Below, piece by piece: positions 8,399-16,671 of a stretch of DNA of 45,810 bases (positions within the stretch are counted from its first letter, which is position 1; each line of letters opens with the position of its first letter). The stretch is from Paeniroseomonas aquatica (lineage in GTDB: Bacteria; Pseudomonadota; Alphaproteobacteria; Acetobacterales; Acetobacteraceae). The position numbers and the translations under genes were made by a program. Below the pieces are notes generated by a model that saw only the letters and a list, made by a program, of their open reading frames with translations, did not search any database and was not told the origin of the DNA. The DNA lies in assembly GCF_030409335.1 (NCBI RefSeq), contig NZ_JAUFPN010000027.1, positions 1 to 45,810 on the forward strand. The letters run 5' to 3'.

Positions 8399-9429
8399 AG
8401 CGGCACCAGCACGGCCGCATCGGTCGCCCAATGCGCCTGCACTGCCGTGCCAATCTCCGGCGCCGCCATCCCGGTTGGCAGCCGCAGCACCGCCGTCGTG
8501 CCATCCGCCAGGTCGAACAGCAGCCGCGTCTCCGCCCCGGCATAGACCGTCTCGGAGACCACGCCTTCGATGGTATTCTCGCCCGCGCCCAGCCGCAGAT
8601 GCTCCGGCCGGATCACCAGCGCCGCCGCACCGGCCAGCCGCCCTTCCGGCAGGGCGAAGCGCCCCAGCGGCGTCACCAGCGCATCCCCCTCCACCACGCC
8701 GCGCAGCAGGGTCGAGGTGCCGATGAAGCTCGCGGTGAAGGTGGTCCGCGGATGCGCGTAGATCTCCTGCGGCGTGCCCACCTGCTCGATCCGCGCATGG
8801 TTCATCAGGCAGATCCGGTCGGAGAGCGCTAAGGCCTCCTCCTGGTCATGCGTGACATAAACGATGGTCGCGCCGGTCTCGCGATGCAGCTTCTTGATCT
8901 CGATCTGCATATGCTCGCGCAGCTGCCGGTCGAGCGCGCCGAGCGGCTCATCCATCAGGATGATCGCGGGCTGGTAGACGAAGCAGCGGGCCAGCGCCAC
9001 GCGCTGCTGCTGCCCGCCCGAGAGCTCCCGCGGAAACCGCGCCGCGAGGTGGCCGAGCTGGACCATCGCCAGCGCCGCCGCCACCCGCTCGCGCACCTCC
9101 GCCGCCGGCCGCCCGCGCATCTTCAGCGGGAAGCCGATATTCTCCCCGACGGTCAGATGCGGAAACAGCGCGTAGTTCTGGAAGACCAGCCCGATGTCCC
9201 GCTGATGCACCGGCATCGCCGTGCGGTCATGCCCATCGATGAACAGCCGCCCGCCGTCCGGCTCCACCAGCCCGCAGATCACCTGCAGCAGCGTGGTCTT
9301 GCCCGAGCCCGACGGCCCGAGGATGGTCATCAACTCGCCGGTCCGCACCTCCAGCGAGACCGGCTCCAGCGCGACGACGGGCCCGTACCGCTTGGCTATG
9401 CCGTCGATCCGCAGCTTCGCCTGGCTCAG
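8395..9429 (-). CDS. ABC transporter ATP-binding protein, PotA type
   Basis: Nucleotide-binding subunit of the polyamine-type importer. It has Walker A GPSGSGKTT, Q-loop VFQNYALFPH, signature LSGGQQQR, Walker B IILMDEP, and switch His in YVTHDQEEAL, followed by a C-terminal TOBE-like region that normally regulates transport. The start is uncertain. The family N-terminus begins just before LRIDGIAKRYG. The only nearby codon is CTG at 9429, which overlaps the binding-protein stop as CTGA. The first canonical codon, GTG at 9483, would add 18 residues read from inside the binding-protein gene. I prefer CTG because the same CTGAGC arrangement recurs at the second ATPase gene (26225). The substrate is unknown. 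Confidence 0.88.
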   Translation of the reverse strand: MSQAKLRIDGIAKRYGPVVALEPVSLEVRTGELMTILGPSGSGKTTLLQVICGLVEPDGGRLFIDGHDRTAMPVHQRDIGLVFQNYALFPHLTVGENIGFPLKMRGRPAAEVRERVAAALAMVQLGHLAARFPRELSGGQQQRVALARCFVYQPAIILMDEPLGALDRQLREHMQIEIKKLHRETGATIVYVTHDQEEALALSDRICLMNHARIEQVGTPQEIYAHPRTTFTASFIGTSTLLRGVVEGDALVTPLGRFALPEGRLAGAAALVIRPEHLRLGAGENTIEGVVSETVYAGAETRLLFDLADGTTAVLRLPTGMAAPEIGTAVQAHWATDAAVLVPL

Positions 9430-10469
9430 CGGAGCACCCAGGCGTTGAACCGCTCCGAGGCCGCCGCCCGATTGGCGCTCCACCAGGCATCATCGGCGAT
9501 CCGCATGACCGCGAGGTTGTCGGGGTGCGTCGGCAGCAGCTTCGCCCGTGCCTCGGGGATGTTCTCATAGGCCTTCAGGTTGGTCGGGCCATAGGCCAGC
9601 GTATCGGTATAGGCCGCCTGCCGGGCCGGATCGGCGCAGAAGCGGATGAACTGCCGCACCGTATCTGCCTTGGGCGAGCCGCGCGGGATGCCCCAGCCCT
9701 CGATGCCGTAGAGGCCCTGGTTCCAGATGATCTTCGCCGGCGCGCCGCTGTCGATCACCGGCTGCACCCTGCCGTTCCAGGTCGGGATCATCGCCACCTC
9801 GCCGGATTGCAGCATCTGCGTCGCCTGCGCCCCGCCGGTCCACCAGGCCGCGATATGCGGCTTGATCTTGTCGAGGCTGCGGAAGGCGCGGTCGAGGTCG
9901 AGCGGATAGAGCGCCTCCTTCGCCACCCCATCGGCCAGCAGCGCCTCCTCCAAGGTATCGATCGGGTCCCGCCGCAGCGCCCGCCGCCCGGGGAAGCCGG
10001 CCACGTTCCACATATCGGCCCAGGAGGCCGGCACCGGCCCGCCCAGCTTGTCGGTCCGCACCGCCAGCACCGCGGCATAGACATCGGTGCCGAGCCAGAA
10101 CGGGCTAATCGCCTCCGGCATGATGCCGGGCACATCGGCGGCGGTGAAGCCGATCGGATCCAGCAGGTTCTGCTTGGCCAGGATGTCGCGCGCCGCGGTG
10201 GTCAGGATGGAGGCATCCCAGGTGAAGGACTTGGTCTCCACCATGGCGCGGAATTGCGCGGTCGGCTCCGCCGGGCGGGCGACATTGGTCACCTTCACCC
10301 CGGTCGCCGCCTCGAAGGGCTTGTAGAAGGCCTTGCCATAGGCCTCGCCGAAGGGGCCGCCGGGATCGGCGACGGTGATGGCGCGGACCTGCGAGAAGCT
10401 GCGCTGCGAGATGAACGCCGGCGCCGCCAGGCCAAGCGCCCCGGCGCGCAGGAGAGTCCTTCGATCCAT
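9426..10469 (-). CDS. ABC transporter substrate-binding protein, PotD/extracellular family 1
   Basis: Periplasmic binding protein of 347 residues. The N-terminus MDRRTLLRAGALGLAAPAF has a twin-arginine motif and hydrophobic stretch, so Tat export is likely. The mature part has the PotD-like pattern ITVADPGGPFGEAYGKAF, PASWADMWNVAGFPGRRALR and LQSGEVAMIPTWNGR. These resemble spermidine/putrescine and related small-cation binders, but ligand residues cannot be assigned by eye. It precedes the ATPase (CTGA overlap) and the fused permease, and follows the dehydrogenase-like gene after a 96-nt gap that may hold its own promoter. An upstream in-frame codon at 10544 exists, but the Tat signal fixes the start at 10469. 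Confidence 0.9.
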   Translation of the reverse strand: MDRRTLLRAGALGLAAPAFISQRSFSQVRAITVADPGGPFGEAYGKAFYKPFEAATGVKVTNVARPAEPTAQFRAMVETKSFTWDASILTTAARDILAKQNLLDPIGFTAADVPGIMPEAISPFWLGTDVYAAVLAVRTDKLGGPVPASWADMWNVAGFPGRRALRRDPIDTLEEALLADGVAKEALYPLDLDRAFRSLDKIKPHIAAWWTGGAQATQMLQSGEVAMIPTWNGRVQPVIDSGAPAKIIWNQGLYGIEGWGIPRGSPKADTVRQFIRFCADPARQAAYTDTLAYGPTNLKAYENIPEARAKLLPTHPDNLAVMRIADDAWWSANRAAASERFNAWVLR

Positions 10470-10565
10470 GGTCCCGATCCCCGTTCCTGTCCCACCGGTC
10501 TTGCAGGATTTGCGCCAGATGGGATGTGGCGCCAATCGGTGCATCCTGGCACCGAAGCTGGGGCA

Positions 10566-11630
10566 TCAGGAAGCCTGCAACCGTCCGCGCAGCGCCGCCA
10601 TCGCGATGTGCACCTCCTCGAGGTCGCGCATGGCGAAGCCCTCGGCCAGCGCCGGGCTCAGCGCCCGCAGCCTCTCCCGCAGCGGCCCGGTGTAGCGCAC
10701 CTGCCCATCCGGCCCGACCACCAGGCCGTTCGCCGCTTCGAAGCTCGCGTTCCAGGCAATGGCCTCCGCCTCGTCCAGGCCCGGGGGCAGGTCGAGATGC
10801 AGGGCGCCGCCGTCCCAGCGCACCGGATAGCCGCCCGGCAGCCCTAGCGGCCCCGGCGCATGGCCGCGCGCCGCGCCGCCCGTCGCCATGGCGACCAGCA
10901 TCGGCACCCCGGCCGCGCCCGAGATCTCGATCGCCGGCGCCGCCGTCAGCGTCACCGCGGCGAAGCGCGCCGCGACATCCGCCACCTCCGCCCCCTCCAG
11001 CCAGACCCGCGGCAGCGGCAACCCGGCCCGCGCCCCGGCCGGCCGGCGGAAGGCGCCGATGGTCTGGTAATGAGCCAGCACCGCGACGGGCACCCCCAGC
11101 AGCCCGGCGAAGGCCCCCGACAGGATGCCGATATTCCCGACCCCGCAGGCGACCGGCAGCCCCAGCGCCGCGATCATCCCGTTCACCACATCGGGGAAGC
11201 AGCAGTTCACGAAAGCCGCATCCGGGCACTCCCGCCGCATCGCCTGCGCCACCCGCACCGAGAGCAGCGCCTGGAACACCGCCGTCGCGCTCAGCCCGCC
11301 CTCCGCCACCAGCCGCGCCCAGCCATCCCCGGCGGCGATCACGGCGGAGGTCTGCACCGAGGCCGCCTGCACCACTACATCCGGCCGGTGCGCCGCCAGC
11401 ACCGGCCCCGCCGCCCCCGGCTCCAGCAGGTCGCACGGCGCGCCGAGGAAGCGGGCAGGGGTCCCGAAGACCGCCGCCCGCGCATTCCCCGCCGTCACCA
11501 GCCAGTCCCGCCGCGCCGCGTTGCGTCCGGCGATCACCACCGTCACCGGCGACCGTGCCGTCGCGCCGATGTCGCAGGCGATCCGCCCGGCGAAGGCGCC
11601 GGTGCCGAACAGCAGGATGGTTCCGGTCAT
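10566..11630 (-). CDS. Saccharopine dehydrogenase-like NAD(P)-binding protein
   Basis: A 354-residue protein starting with a Rossmann nucleotide motif (ILLFGTGAFAGRIACDIG, G-x-G-x-x-G-like) followed by an IAGRN segment typical of saccharopine dehydrogenase-like NADP-binding domains. The middle has VVVQAASVQTSA and FVNCCFPDVVNGMI. The start at 11630 is chosen because the Rossmann strand begins right after it; seven more residues are possible upstream. It is the first gene of the minus-strand transporter group and diverges from the hydrolase operon at 11719. It might oxidise or reduce an imported amino-acid or opine-like compound, which is inferred from position only. Confidence 0.72.
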   Translation of the reverse strand: MTGTILLFGTGAFAGRIACDIGATARSPVTVVIAGRNAARRDWLVTAGNARAAVFGTPARFLGAPCDLLEPGAAGPVLAAHRPDVVVQAASVQTSAVIAAGDGWARLVAEGGLSATAVFQALLSVRVAQAMRRECPDAAFVNCCFPDVVNGMIAALGLPVACGVGNIGILSGAFAGLLGVPVAVLAHYQTIGAFRRPAGARAGLPLPRVWLEGAEVADVAARFAAVTLTAAPAIEISGAAGVPMLVAMATGGAARGHAPGPLGLPGGYPVRWDGGALHLDLPPGLDEAEAIAWNASFEAANGLVVGPDGQVRYTGPLRERLRALSPALAEGFAMRDLEEVHIAMAALRGRLQAS

Positions 11631-11718
11631 GCGCGTGTCCTTGCGTCCCACCCCAGCATAGCCCCCATGCCGGCCGGGCGCATCGACAAGCCCTTCACCC
11701 CCGCCCTAAGCTTCCCCC

Positions 11719-12765
11719 ATGCCGGACCAGACCCCGCCGCCGCCCTATATCCCGCGTCCCCTGGCCCCCGAGGCCCCGCCACCCGGCGAGATCCGCCAGA
11801 TCCAGCCCGGCCTGCTGCGCGCCCGCATGCCGCTGCCCTTCGCCCCGGGCCATGTGAACATCTGGTTCCTCGAGCACGACGGCGGCTGGCTCGCGGTCGA
11901 TACCGCCATCGCCGGCCGCACCACCCGCGCCCTCTGGGACGAGGTGCTGGCCCGGCCGGAACTGGGCGGCCGCCCGCTCACCGCGTTGCTGGTCACCCAC
12001 TTCCACCCCGACCACATCGGCCTGACCGGCTGGCTCTGCGAGCGCTTCGGCATCCTGCCGATGATGACCCGGATCGAGTGGCTGATGGCCCGCGCCCTCT
12101 GGTACGACAGCGGGCCGGACATGATGGCGCAGCAGATCGGCCACTACACCCGCTCGGGCTGCCCGGCCGACTACCTCACCTTCGTCGAGGGCCGCGGCGC
12201 GCTGTACCAGCGCTCGGTGGGAGAACTCCCGCGCAGCTTTCACGCGCTGAAGGATGGCCGCGCGGTCACCATCGGCGGCAGCGCATGGCGGGTGATGACC
12301 GGCGCCGGCCATTCGCCGGACATGGCGACGCTCTACAGCGCCGAGCGCGGCGTGCTGATCTCCGCCGATCAGATCCTGCCGCGCATCTCCCCCTATATCG
12401 GCCTGCATCCCGGCGAGCCCGAGGCCGACCCGCTCGGCGACTTCCTCGCCAGCAACGAGCGCTTCCTCGGACTGCCCGAGGATACGCTGGTCCTGCCCAG
12501 CCACGGCGAGCCCTTCCGCACCCTGCACCGCCGGCTCGAGATCCTGGCCGCCCACCATGCCGAGCGCCTCGACACCCTGGCCGAGGCCTGCCGCGAACCC
12601 CTGACCGCCTATGAGGCGGCGCAGGTGCTGTTTCCCCGCGCCGCCGGGGAGATGGGCCAGATCGGCTTCACCGTGGGCGAGACCCTGGCGCATCTGCGCC
12701 GGCTGCAGCGCCAGGGCCGGCTGGTGATGGACCCGGGCGAGGTGCCGCGCTTCCGGGCCGCCTGA
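11719..12765 (+). CDS. Metallo-beta-lactamase-fold hydrolase
   Basis: A 348-residue MBL-fold protein with the dimetal motif HFHPDH at 94-99, a further His in GAGHSPD, Asp in SADQILP and a late LPSHGEPF. A C-terminal region of about 80 residues (EAAQVLFPR, GETLAHLRRLQRQGRL) looks like the winged-helix extension of LACTB2-like hydrolases. Such enzymes hydrolyse thioesters, lactones or phosphodiesters. The start lacks a clear Shine-Dalgarno sequence. It overlaps the amine oxidase by 1 nt (TGATG), making a three-gene coupled operon with the oxidase and the M20 peptidase. The real substrate is unknown. Confidence 0.88.
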   Translation: MPDQTPPPPYIPRPLAPEAPPPGEIRQIQPGLLRARMPLPFAPGHVNIWFLEHDGGWLAVDTAIAGRTTRALWDEVLARPELGGRPLTALLVTHFHPDHIGLTGWLCERFGILPMMTRIEWLMARALWYDSGPDMMAQQIGHYTRSGCPADYLTFVEGRGALYQRSVGELPRSFHALKDGRAVTIGGSAWRVMTGAGHSPDMATLYSAERGVLISADQILPRISPYIGLHPGEPEADPLGDFLASNERFLGLPEDTLVLPSHGEPFRTLHRRLEILAAHHAERLDTLAEACREPLTAYEAAQVLFPRAAGEMGQIGFTVGETLAHLRRLQRQGRLVMDPGEVPRFRAA

Positions 12766-14054
12766 TGCTGGACGTCGCCATTATCGGCGCCGGGGCCGCG
12801 GGCATCGCCGCCGCCCGGCGCTGCGGCGAGCTCGGCCTCACCTGCCTGGTGCTGGAAGCCGGCGCACGCCCCGGCGGCCGCGCCTTCACCGAGAGCGACA
12901 GCCTCGGCGCGCCCTTCGACCACGGCGCCTCCTGGGTGCATGTCGCCGAGCATAACCCGATGACCCCGCTGGCCGCGGCGCTGGGCTTCACCCGCTTCGA
13001 CGGGCCGCGGCGCCAGCGCGAGATCCTGCTGATCGGCGACCGCCGGGCCACCGCCGAGGAACGCCGCGCCCACGACGCCGCCTGCGACGCCTGGGAAGCG
13101 GCCGCCGAGGCCCGCGCCGCCGAGCCCGGCCCCGACATCCCCATCGCCGCCGCCGTGCCGCGGGATGGCCATGGTGGCTCCCCTTGGGCCGCCACCGCCT
13201 CCCACTGGCTCGGCAGCATCATCTGCGGCGTCGAGCCGGAGCGGAACAGCCTGCGCGACTACATCGACACCGGCCTCGACGGCGAGAACCCGCAGCTGGC
13301 CGAGGGCTTCGGCACCCTGGTCGCCCGACTGGCCGAAGGCCTGCCGATCCGCCTCGCCAGCCCGGTCCGCCGCATCCGCGCCGGCCGGATCATCACGGTG
13401 GAGACCGCCGGCGGCGCCATCGAGGCCCGCGCCGCCATCGTCACCGTCTCCACCGGGGTGCTGGCGGCCGGCACCATCGCCTTCGAGCCCGGCCTGCCGC
13501 CCGCGGTCGAGGCCGCCATCGCCGGCCTGCCCATGGCGCTGCTGTCGAAGATCGCCCTCCGCGGCGGCGGCCCCGGATCGCCCCTGGGCCTGCCCCCCTT
13601 CGCCCGCCTCGGCCGCCAGGTGCAGGGCCCGGCGGACCGCCCGATGTCCTGGATGATCGCCCCCTTCGGCCGCGACCAGGCCATCGGCTTCATCGGCGGC
13701 GAGGCCGCCTGGGACCTGTCCCGCCGCGGCCCTGCCGCGGCGGAGGCCGCAGCCCGCGCCGACCTCGCCCGCTTCTTCGGCGCCGAGACTGTCGCCCGCG
13801 CCTTCCCGGAACCCGCCGTGGTCACCGACTGGGGCGAGAACCCGCTCTTCCTCGGCGCCTATACCTATGCCCGCGTCGGCCAGGCCGGCGCCCGGAGGCT
13901 GCTGGCCGAGGCCGCGCTGGCCGATGGCCGCCTCCGCTTCGCCGGGGAGGCCTGCCATGCCCGCTACGCCGGCACCGTCGGCGGCGCCTGGGCCAGCGGC
14001 ATCGCCGCGGCGGAGGCGACGGCCGCCACGCTTGCCGGTAGCGTCGCGGCATGA
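12765..14054 (+). CDS. Flavin-containing amine oxidase
   Basis: A 429-residue FAD enzyme of the monoamine/polyamine oxidase family. The N-terminal dinucleotide motif is IIGAGAAGIAAAR, with LVLEAGARPGGRAFT after it and GASWVH at the substrate/flavin interface. The C-terminal FAD motif reads LRFAGEACHARYAGTVGGA, as in polyamine oxidases. The reaction expected is oxidation of an amine to an imine or aldehyde with H2O2 release. It has no obvious signal peptide. It is coupled to its neighbours by TGATG upstream and ATGA downstream. Together with the hydrolase and the M20 peptidase it suggests breakdown of an N-substituted amino compound (inference). Confidence 0.9.
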   Translation: MLDVAIIGAGAAGIAAARRCGELGLTCLVLEAGARPGGRAFTESDSLGAPFDHGASWVHVAEHNPMTPLAAALGFTRFDGPRRQREILLIGDRRATAEERRAHDAACDAWEAAAEARAAEPGPDIPIAAAVPRDGHGGSPWAATASHWLGSIICGVEPERNSLRDYIDTGLDGENPQLAEGFGTLVARLAEGLPIRLASPVRRIRAGRIITVETAGGAIEARAAIVTVSTGVLAAGTIAFEPGLPPAVEAAIAGLPMALLSKIALRGGGPGSPLGLPPFARLGRQVQGPADRPMSWMIAPFGRDQAIGFIGGEAAWDLSRRGPAAAEAAARADLARFFGAETVARAFPEPAVVTDWGENPLFLGAYTYARVGQAGARRLLAEAALADGRLRFAGEACHARYAGTVGGAWASGIAAAEATAATLAGSVAA

Positions 14055-15295
14055 CCCGCACGCACTTCGCCGCCCAGGCCGCCGCCTGCCGCGACCGCCT
14101 CGTCGCCGCCGCCCAGGCGCTGATCGCCGTCCCGTCGCCCAACCCGCCGGGGGACACCAGCGCCTGCGCCGAGGCCGCCGCGGCGCTGATCCGCGCGATG
14201 ATCCCCACCGCCGAGGTGACGCTGCACGCGACCTCCGACACGGTCACCAACCTGGTCGCCCGCGTCCATGGCAATGCGCCGGGCCGGCGCATCATCCTCA
14301 ACGGCCACCTCGACACCTACCCGGTGAACGAGGCGCTGGGCTGGACCGTGCCGCCGCTCGGCGGGCTGGTGCGCGACGGGCGGCTCTATGGCCGCGGCGC
14401 CACCGACATGAAGGGCGGCATCGCCGCCTCCATCACCGCCCTGGCGCTGCTCGCCGAGCACCCCGCGCTGTGGCGCGGCGAGGCGGTGCTGACGCTGGCC
14501 GGCGACGAGGAATCCATGGGCCCGCTCGGCACCCAATGGCTGCTCGAGAATATCCCGCACGCGGTCGGCGATGCCGTCATCATCGGCGACGCCGGCAGCC
14601 CCCGCGTGCTTCGCTTCGGCGAGAAGGGCTTCCTCTGGATCGAGGTGGAGGCCGTGGGCCGCGCCAGCCACGGCGCCCATGTGCACCTCGGCATCAATGC
14701 GGTGGACCGCCTCTGCGCCGCGCTCGACGCCGTCCGCGGCCTGCGGGCGCTGCGCCCTGAATCCCCCCCCGCCGTCACCGCCGCCATCGCCGCCGCGAAG
14801 CCGATCTCGGAACCCCTCTCCGGCGCCGGCGAGTCGGAAACCCTCTCGAACGTCACCGTCAACATCGGCCGGATCGAGGGCGGCACCTCGCTCAACCTGA
14901 TGCCGGCCAGCGCCCGCGCCGGCGCCGATATCCGCCTGCCCATCGGCATCTCCTGCGCCACCGCCGAGGCCGCGCTCGCCGCCGCTCTCGCGCCGATCAA
15001 GGGCGTCAGCCACCGCATCCTCCGCCGCTTCGAGTCGAGCTTCACCGACCCCGGCCACGAGATCGTCCGCCGCGCCGCCGCCGCGGCGGCCGAGGTGCTG
15101 GGCGCGCCCTGCGCGGTCAACATGCGGGTCGGCGGCTCGGATGCCCGGCTGTTCCGCATGGCCGGGCTGCCGACCATCGTCTACGGCCCGACGCCCAATG
15201 CCATGGGCGCCGCCGACGAATACGCCCTCATCGAGGAGCTGGTGCAGGTCGCCCGGGTGCAGGCGCTGACCGCGCTCGACTTCCTCGCCGCCTGA
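14051..15295 (+). CDS. M20 family metallopeptidase/deacylase (ArgE/DapE type)
   Basis: A 414-residue M20 amidohydrolase. Metal-site residues visible are His86 and Asp88 (NGHLDTY), Asp119 (GATDMKGG) and Glu153-Glu154 (GDEESMG). The dimerisation domain follows, around GEKGFLWIEVEAVGRASHG. Near the C-terminus, where the family normally has an H-x-x-D/N-E metal ligand, this protein reads NAMGAADEY, with Gly386 in place of His, so the second metal site may be built differently. It overlaps the amine oxidase by ATGA. It probably removes an acyl group or cleaves a small peptide-like amide; the substrate is not known. Confidence 0.88.
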   Translation: MTRTHFAAQAAACRDRLVAAAQALIAVPSPNPPGDTSACAEAAAALIRAMIPTAEVTLHATSDTVTNLVARVHGNAPGRRIILNGHLDTYPVNEALGWTVPPLGGLVRDGRLYGRGATDMKGGIAASITALALLAEHPALWRGEAVLTLAGDEESMGPLGTQWLLENIPHAVGDAVIIGDAGSPRVLRFGEKGFLWIEVEAVGRASHGAHVHLGINAVDRLCAALDAVRGLRALRPESPPAVTAAIAAAKPISEPLSGAGESETLSNVTVNIGRIEGGTSLNLMPASARAGADIRLPIGISCATAEAALAAALAPIKGVSHRILRRFESSFTDPGHEIVRRAAAAAAEVLGAPCAVNMRVGGSDARLFRMAGLPTIVYGPTPNAMGAADEYALIEELVQVARVQALTALDFLAA

Positions 15296-15380
15296 CCCTG
15301 CGGCCGGCGGCAAGGCGCTTTTGCTGGTGGCCGCGGCGGCGGCGGCGCTAGCATCCTTCGCTGCTTCGGAGGATGCCTGC

Positions 15381-15611
15381 ATGTGGCTCGTCGTCGGCCT
15401 GCTGCTCGCGGTCGCGGGCGCGATCATCTGGTTCGCTGTCACCCTGCCGGCGGGCGCGCCGGTGCCGCGGCCCCGCACGGTGCCGGACGTCAACAACCAG
15501 GCGCTCCTGCGGGCCGAGAGGATGCGTGAGCGGGAGCGCAGGCGGCGGCAGGTCGAGCTGCGCGGCGATGGTGGCGGCGATGGCGGCGGGGGCGGCGACG
15601 GCGGCGGATAG
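15381..15611 (+). CDS. Small single-span membrane protein with Gly/Asp tail
   Basis: A 76-residue protein of unknown function. One hydrophobic segment (about residues 2-20, WLVVGLLLAVAGAIIWFAV) is followed by a Pro-rich linker, a strongly basic Arg/Glu stretch (RMRERERRRRQ) and a tail of Gly and Asp (GDGGGDGGGGGDGGG). GGAGG lies at 15368-15372, 8 nt before this ATG, which decides the start over an ATG-less upstream extension. The basic patch after the membrane span suggests a cytoplasmic C-terminus. It ends 23 nt before the convergent Bug-protein stop. No family is recognised. Confidence 0.6.
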   Translation: MWLVVGLLLAVAGAIIWFAVTLPAGAPVPRPRTVPDVNNQALLRAERMRERERRRRQVELRGDGGGDGGGGGDGGG

Positions 15612-15634
15612 GCCTGGTCGCCGGGGGCTGGCCG

Positions 15635-16597
15635 CTACTCCGGCTCGATCCCGGCGCGGCGGATGATGCCGCCCCATTTCACCCGCTCGCCCTCGGCATA
15701 GGCGGCGGTCTGCTCGAGGTCCATGGCCATCGGCTCCACCACCATGTCGCGCAGCGTCGCCAGGACCTCCGGCGCCTGCACCGCCGCCGTCGCCAGCTGG
15801 TTGAGCGCGCGCTGCAGCGGCAGCTGCGTGCCGGCGCGCACCGCGAAGCCCCAGAAGCCGCCGGTCTCGAACCCCTCGTAGCTCTCGTTCATGGCGGGGA
15901 CCTCGGGCAGGGATGGGACCCGCTTCGGCGTCGTCACCGCCAGCGCCCGGAAGGCGCCCGAGCGGAGCTGCGCATCGGCCGCCACCATGTCGAGGAAGAC
16001 GAAGTGGATGCGGCCGGTGCGGAGGTCGGCCATGGCGGTCGAGAAGCCCTTGTAGGAGACCTCCTCGAAGTCGAGCCCGCCGAGCTGCTTGAACAGCGCC
16101 GCCGGGATGCGCGACGAGCCGTTGAACCAGCCGGAATTGAGCTGGCCCGGGTTGGCCCGGATATGGGCGGCCAGCGCCGCGACGCTGCGATGCGGGCTGT
16201 CGGCGGGCACCATCAGGCACCCCGCCGATTGCCCGAAGGCGCAGACCACCGAGACGTCGCGGCCGGGATCGAAGGGCGGGTTCTTCAGCAGGAAGGGGCT
16301 GGCCGAAAGCGTCGTCGTTGTGCCGAGCAGCAGGGTATGGCCATCCGCCGGCGCGTTCAGCACCGCCAGCACGCCGACCGTGCCGTTGCCGCCCGGCAGG
16401 TTCTCGACCGCGAAGGGCTTGCCGGTCGCGGCCTGCAGCTGCCGGCCGATGAGCCGGGCGATGAGGTCGCTCGAGCCGCCGGCGCCGAAGGGGGCGACGA
16501 TGCGCACCTGCTGGCGCGGATAGGCCGGCGCCTCGGCCCGGGCGCCGCCGGCCACCGCCGCGAGGCCCCATCCCAGCATGGCTCTCCGCTGCATCAT
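15635..16597 (-). CDS. Tripartite tricarboxylate transporter substrate-binding protein (Bug family)
   Basis: A 320-residue periplasmic binding protein. An N-terminal export signal (MMQRRAMLGWGLAAVAGGARA) is followed by the family pattern VRIVAPFGAGGSSDLIARL, ENLPGGNGTVG, SYKGFSTAMADLRTGRI and a late RVPSLPEVPAMNE. Bug proteins bind small carboxylates or amides for TctAB-type permeases or act in signalling. No tctA/tctB gene is present in the window, so it is an orphan component, as is usual for this large family. It lies 74 nt downstream of modA on the same strand and may share its transcript. The start at 16597 or the second ATG at 16594 is equally possible. Confidence 0.88.
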   Translation of the reverse strand: MMQRRAMLGWGLAAVAGGARAEAPAYPRQQVRIVAPFGAGGSSDLIARLIGRQLQAATGKPFAVENLPGGNGTVGVLAVLNAPADGHTLLLGTTTTLSASPFLLKNPPFDPGRDVSVVCAFGQSAGCLMVPADSPHRSVAALAAHIRANPGQLNSGWFNGSSRIPAALFKQLGGLDFEEVSYKGFSTAMADLRTGRIHFVFLDMVAADAQLRSGAFRALAVTTPKRVPSLPEVPAMNESYEGFETGGFWGFAVRAGTQLPLQRALNQLATAAVQAPEVLATLRDMVVEPMAMDLEQTAAYAEGERVKWGGIIRRAGIEPE

Positions 16598-16671
16598 CGC
16601 CCGCGTCCCCCGCCTGTCCCTGGCCTGGCGGCCAGACTGCGGCCATGGGTCCGGCGGAGCAAGCCCGTCGC

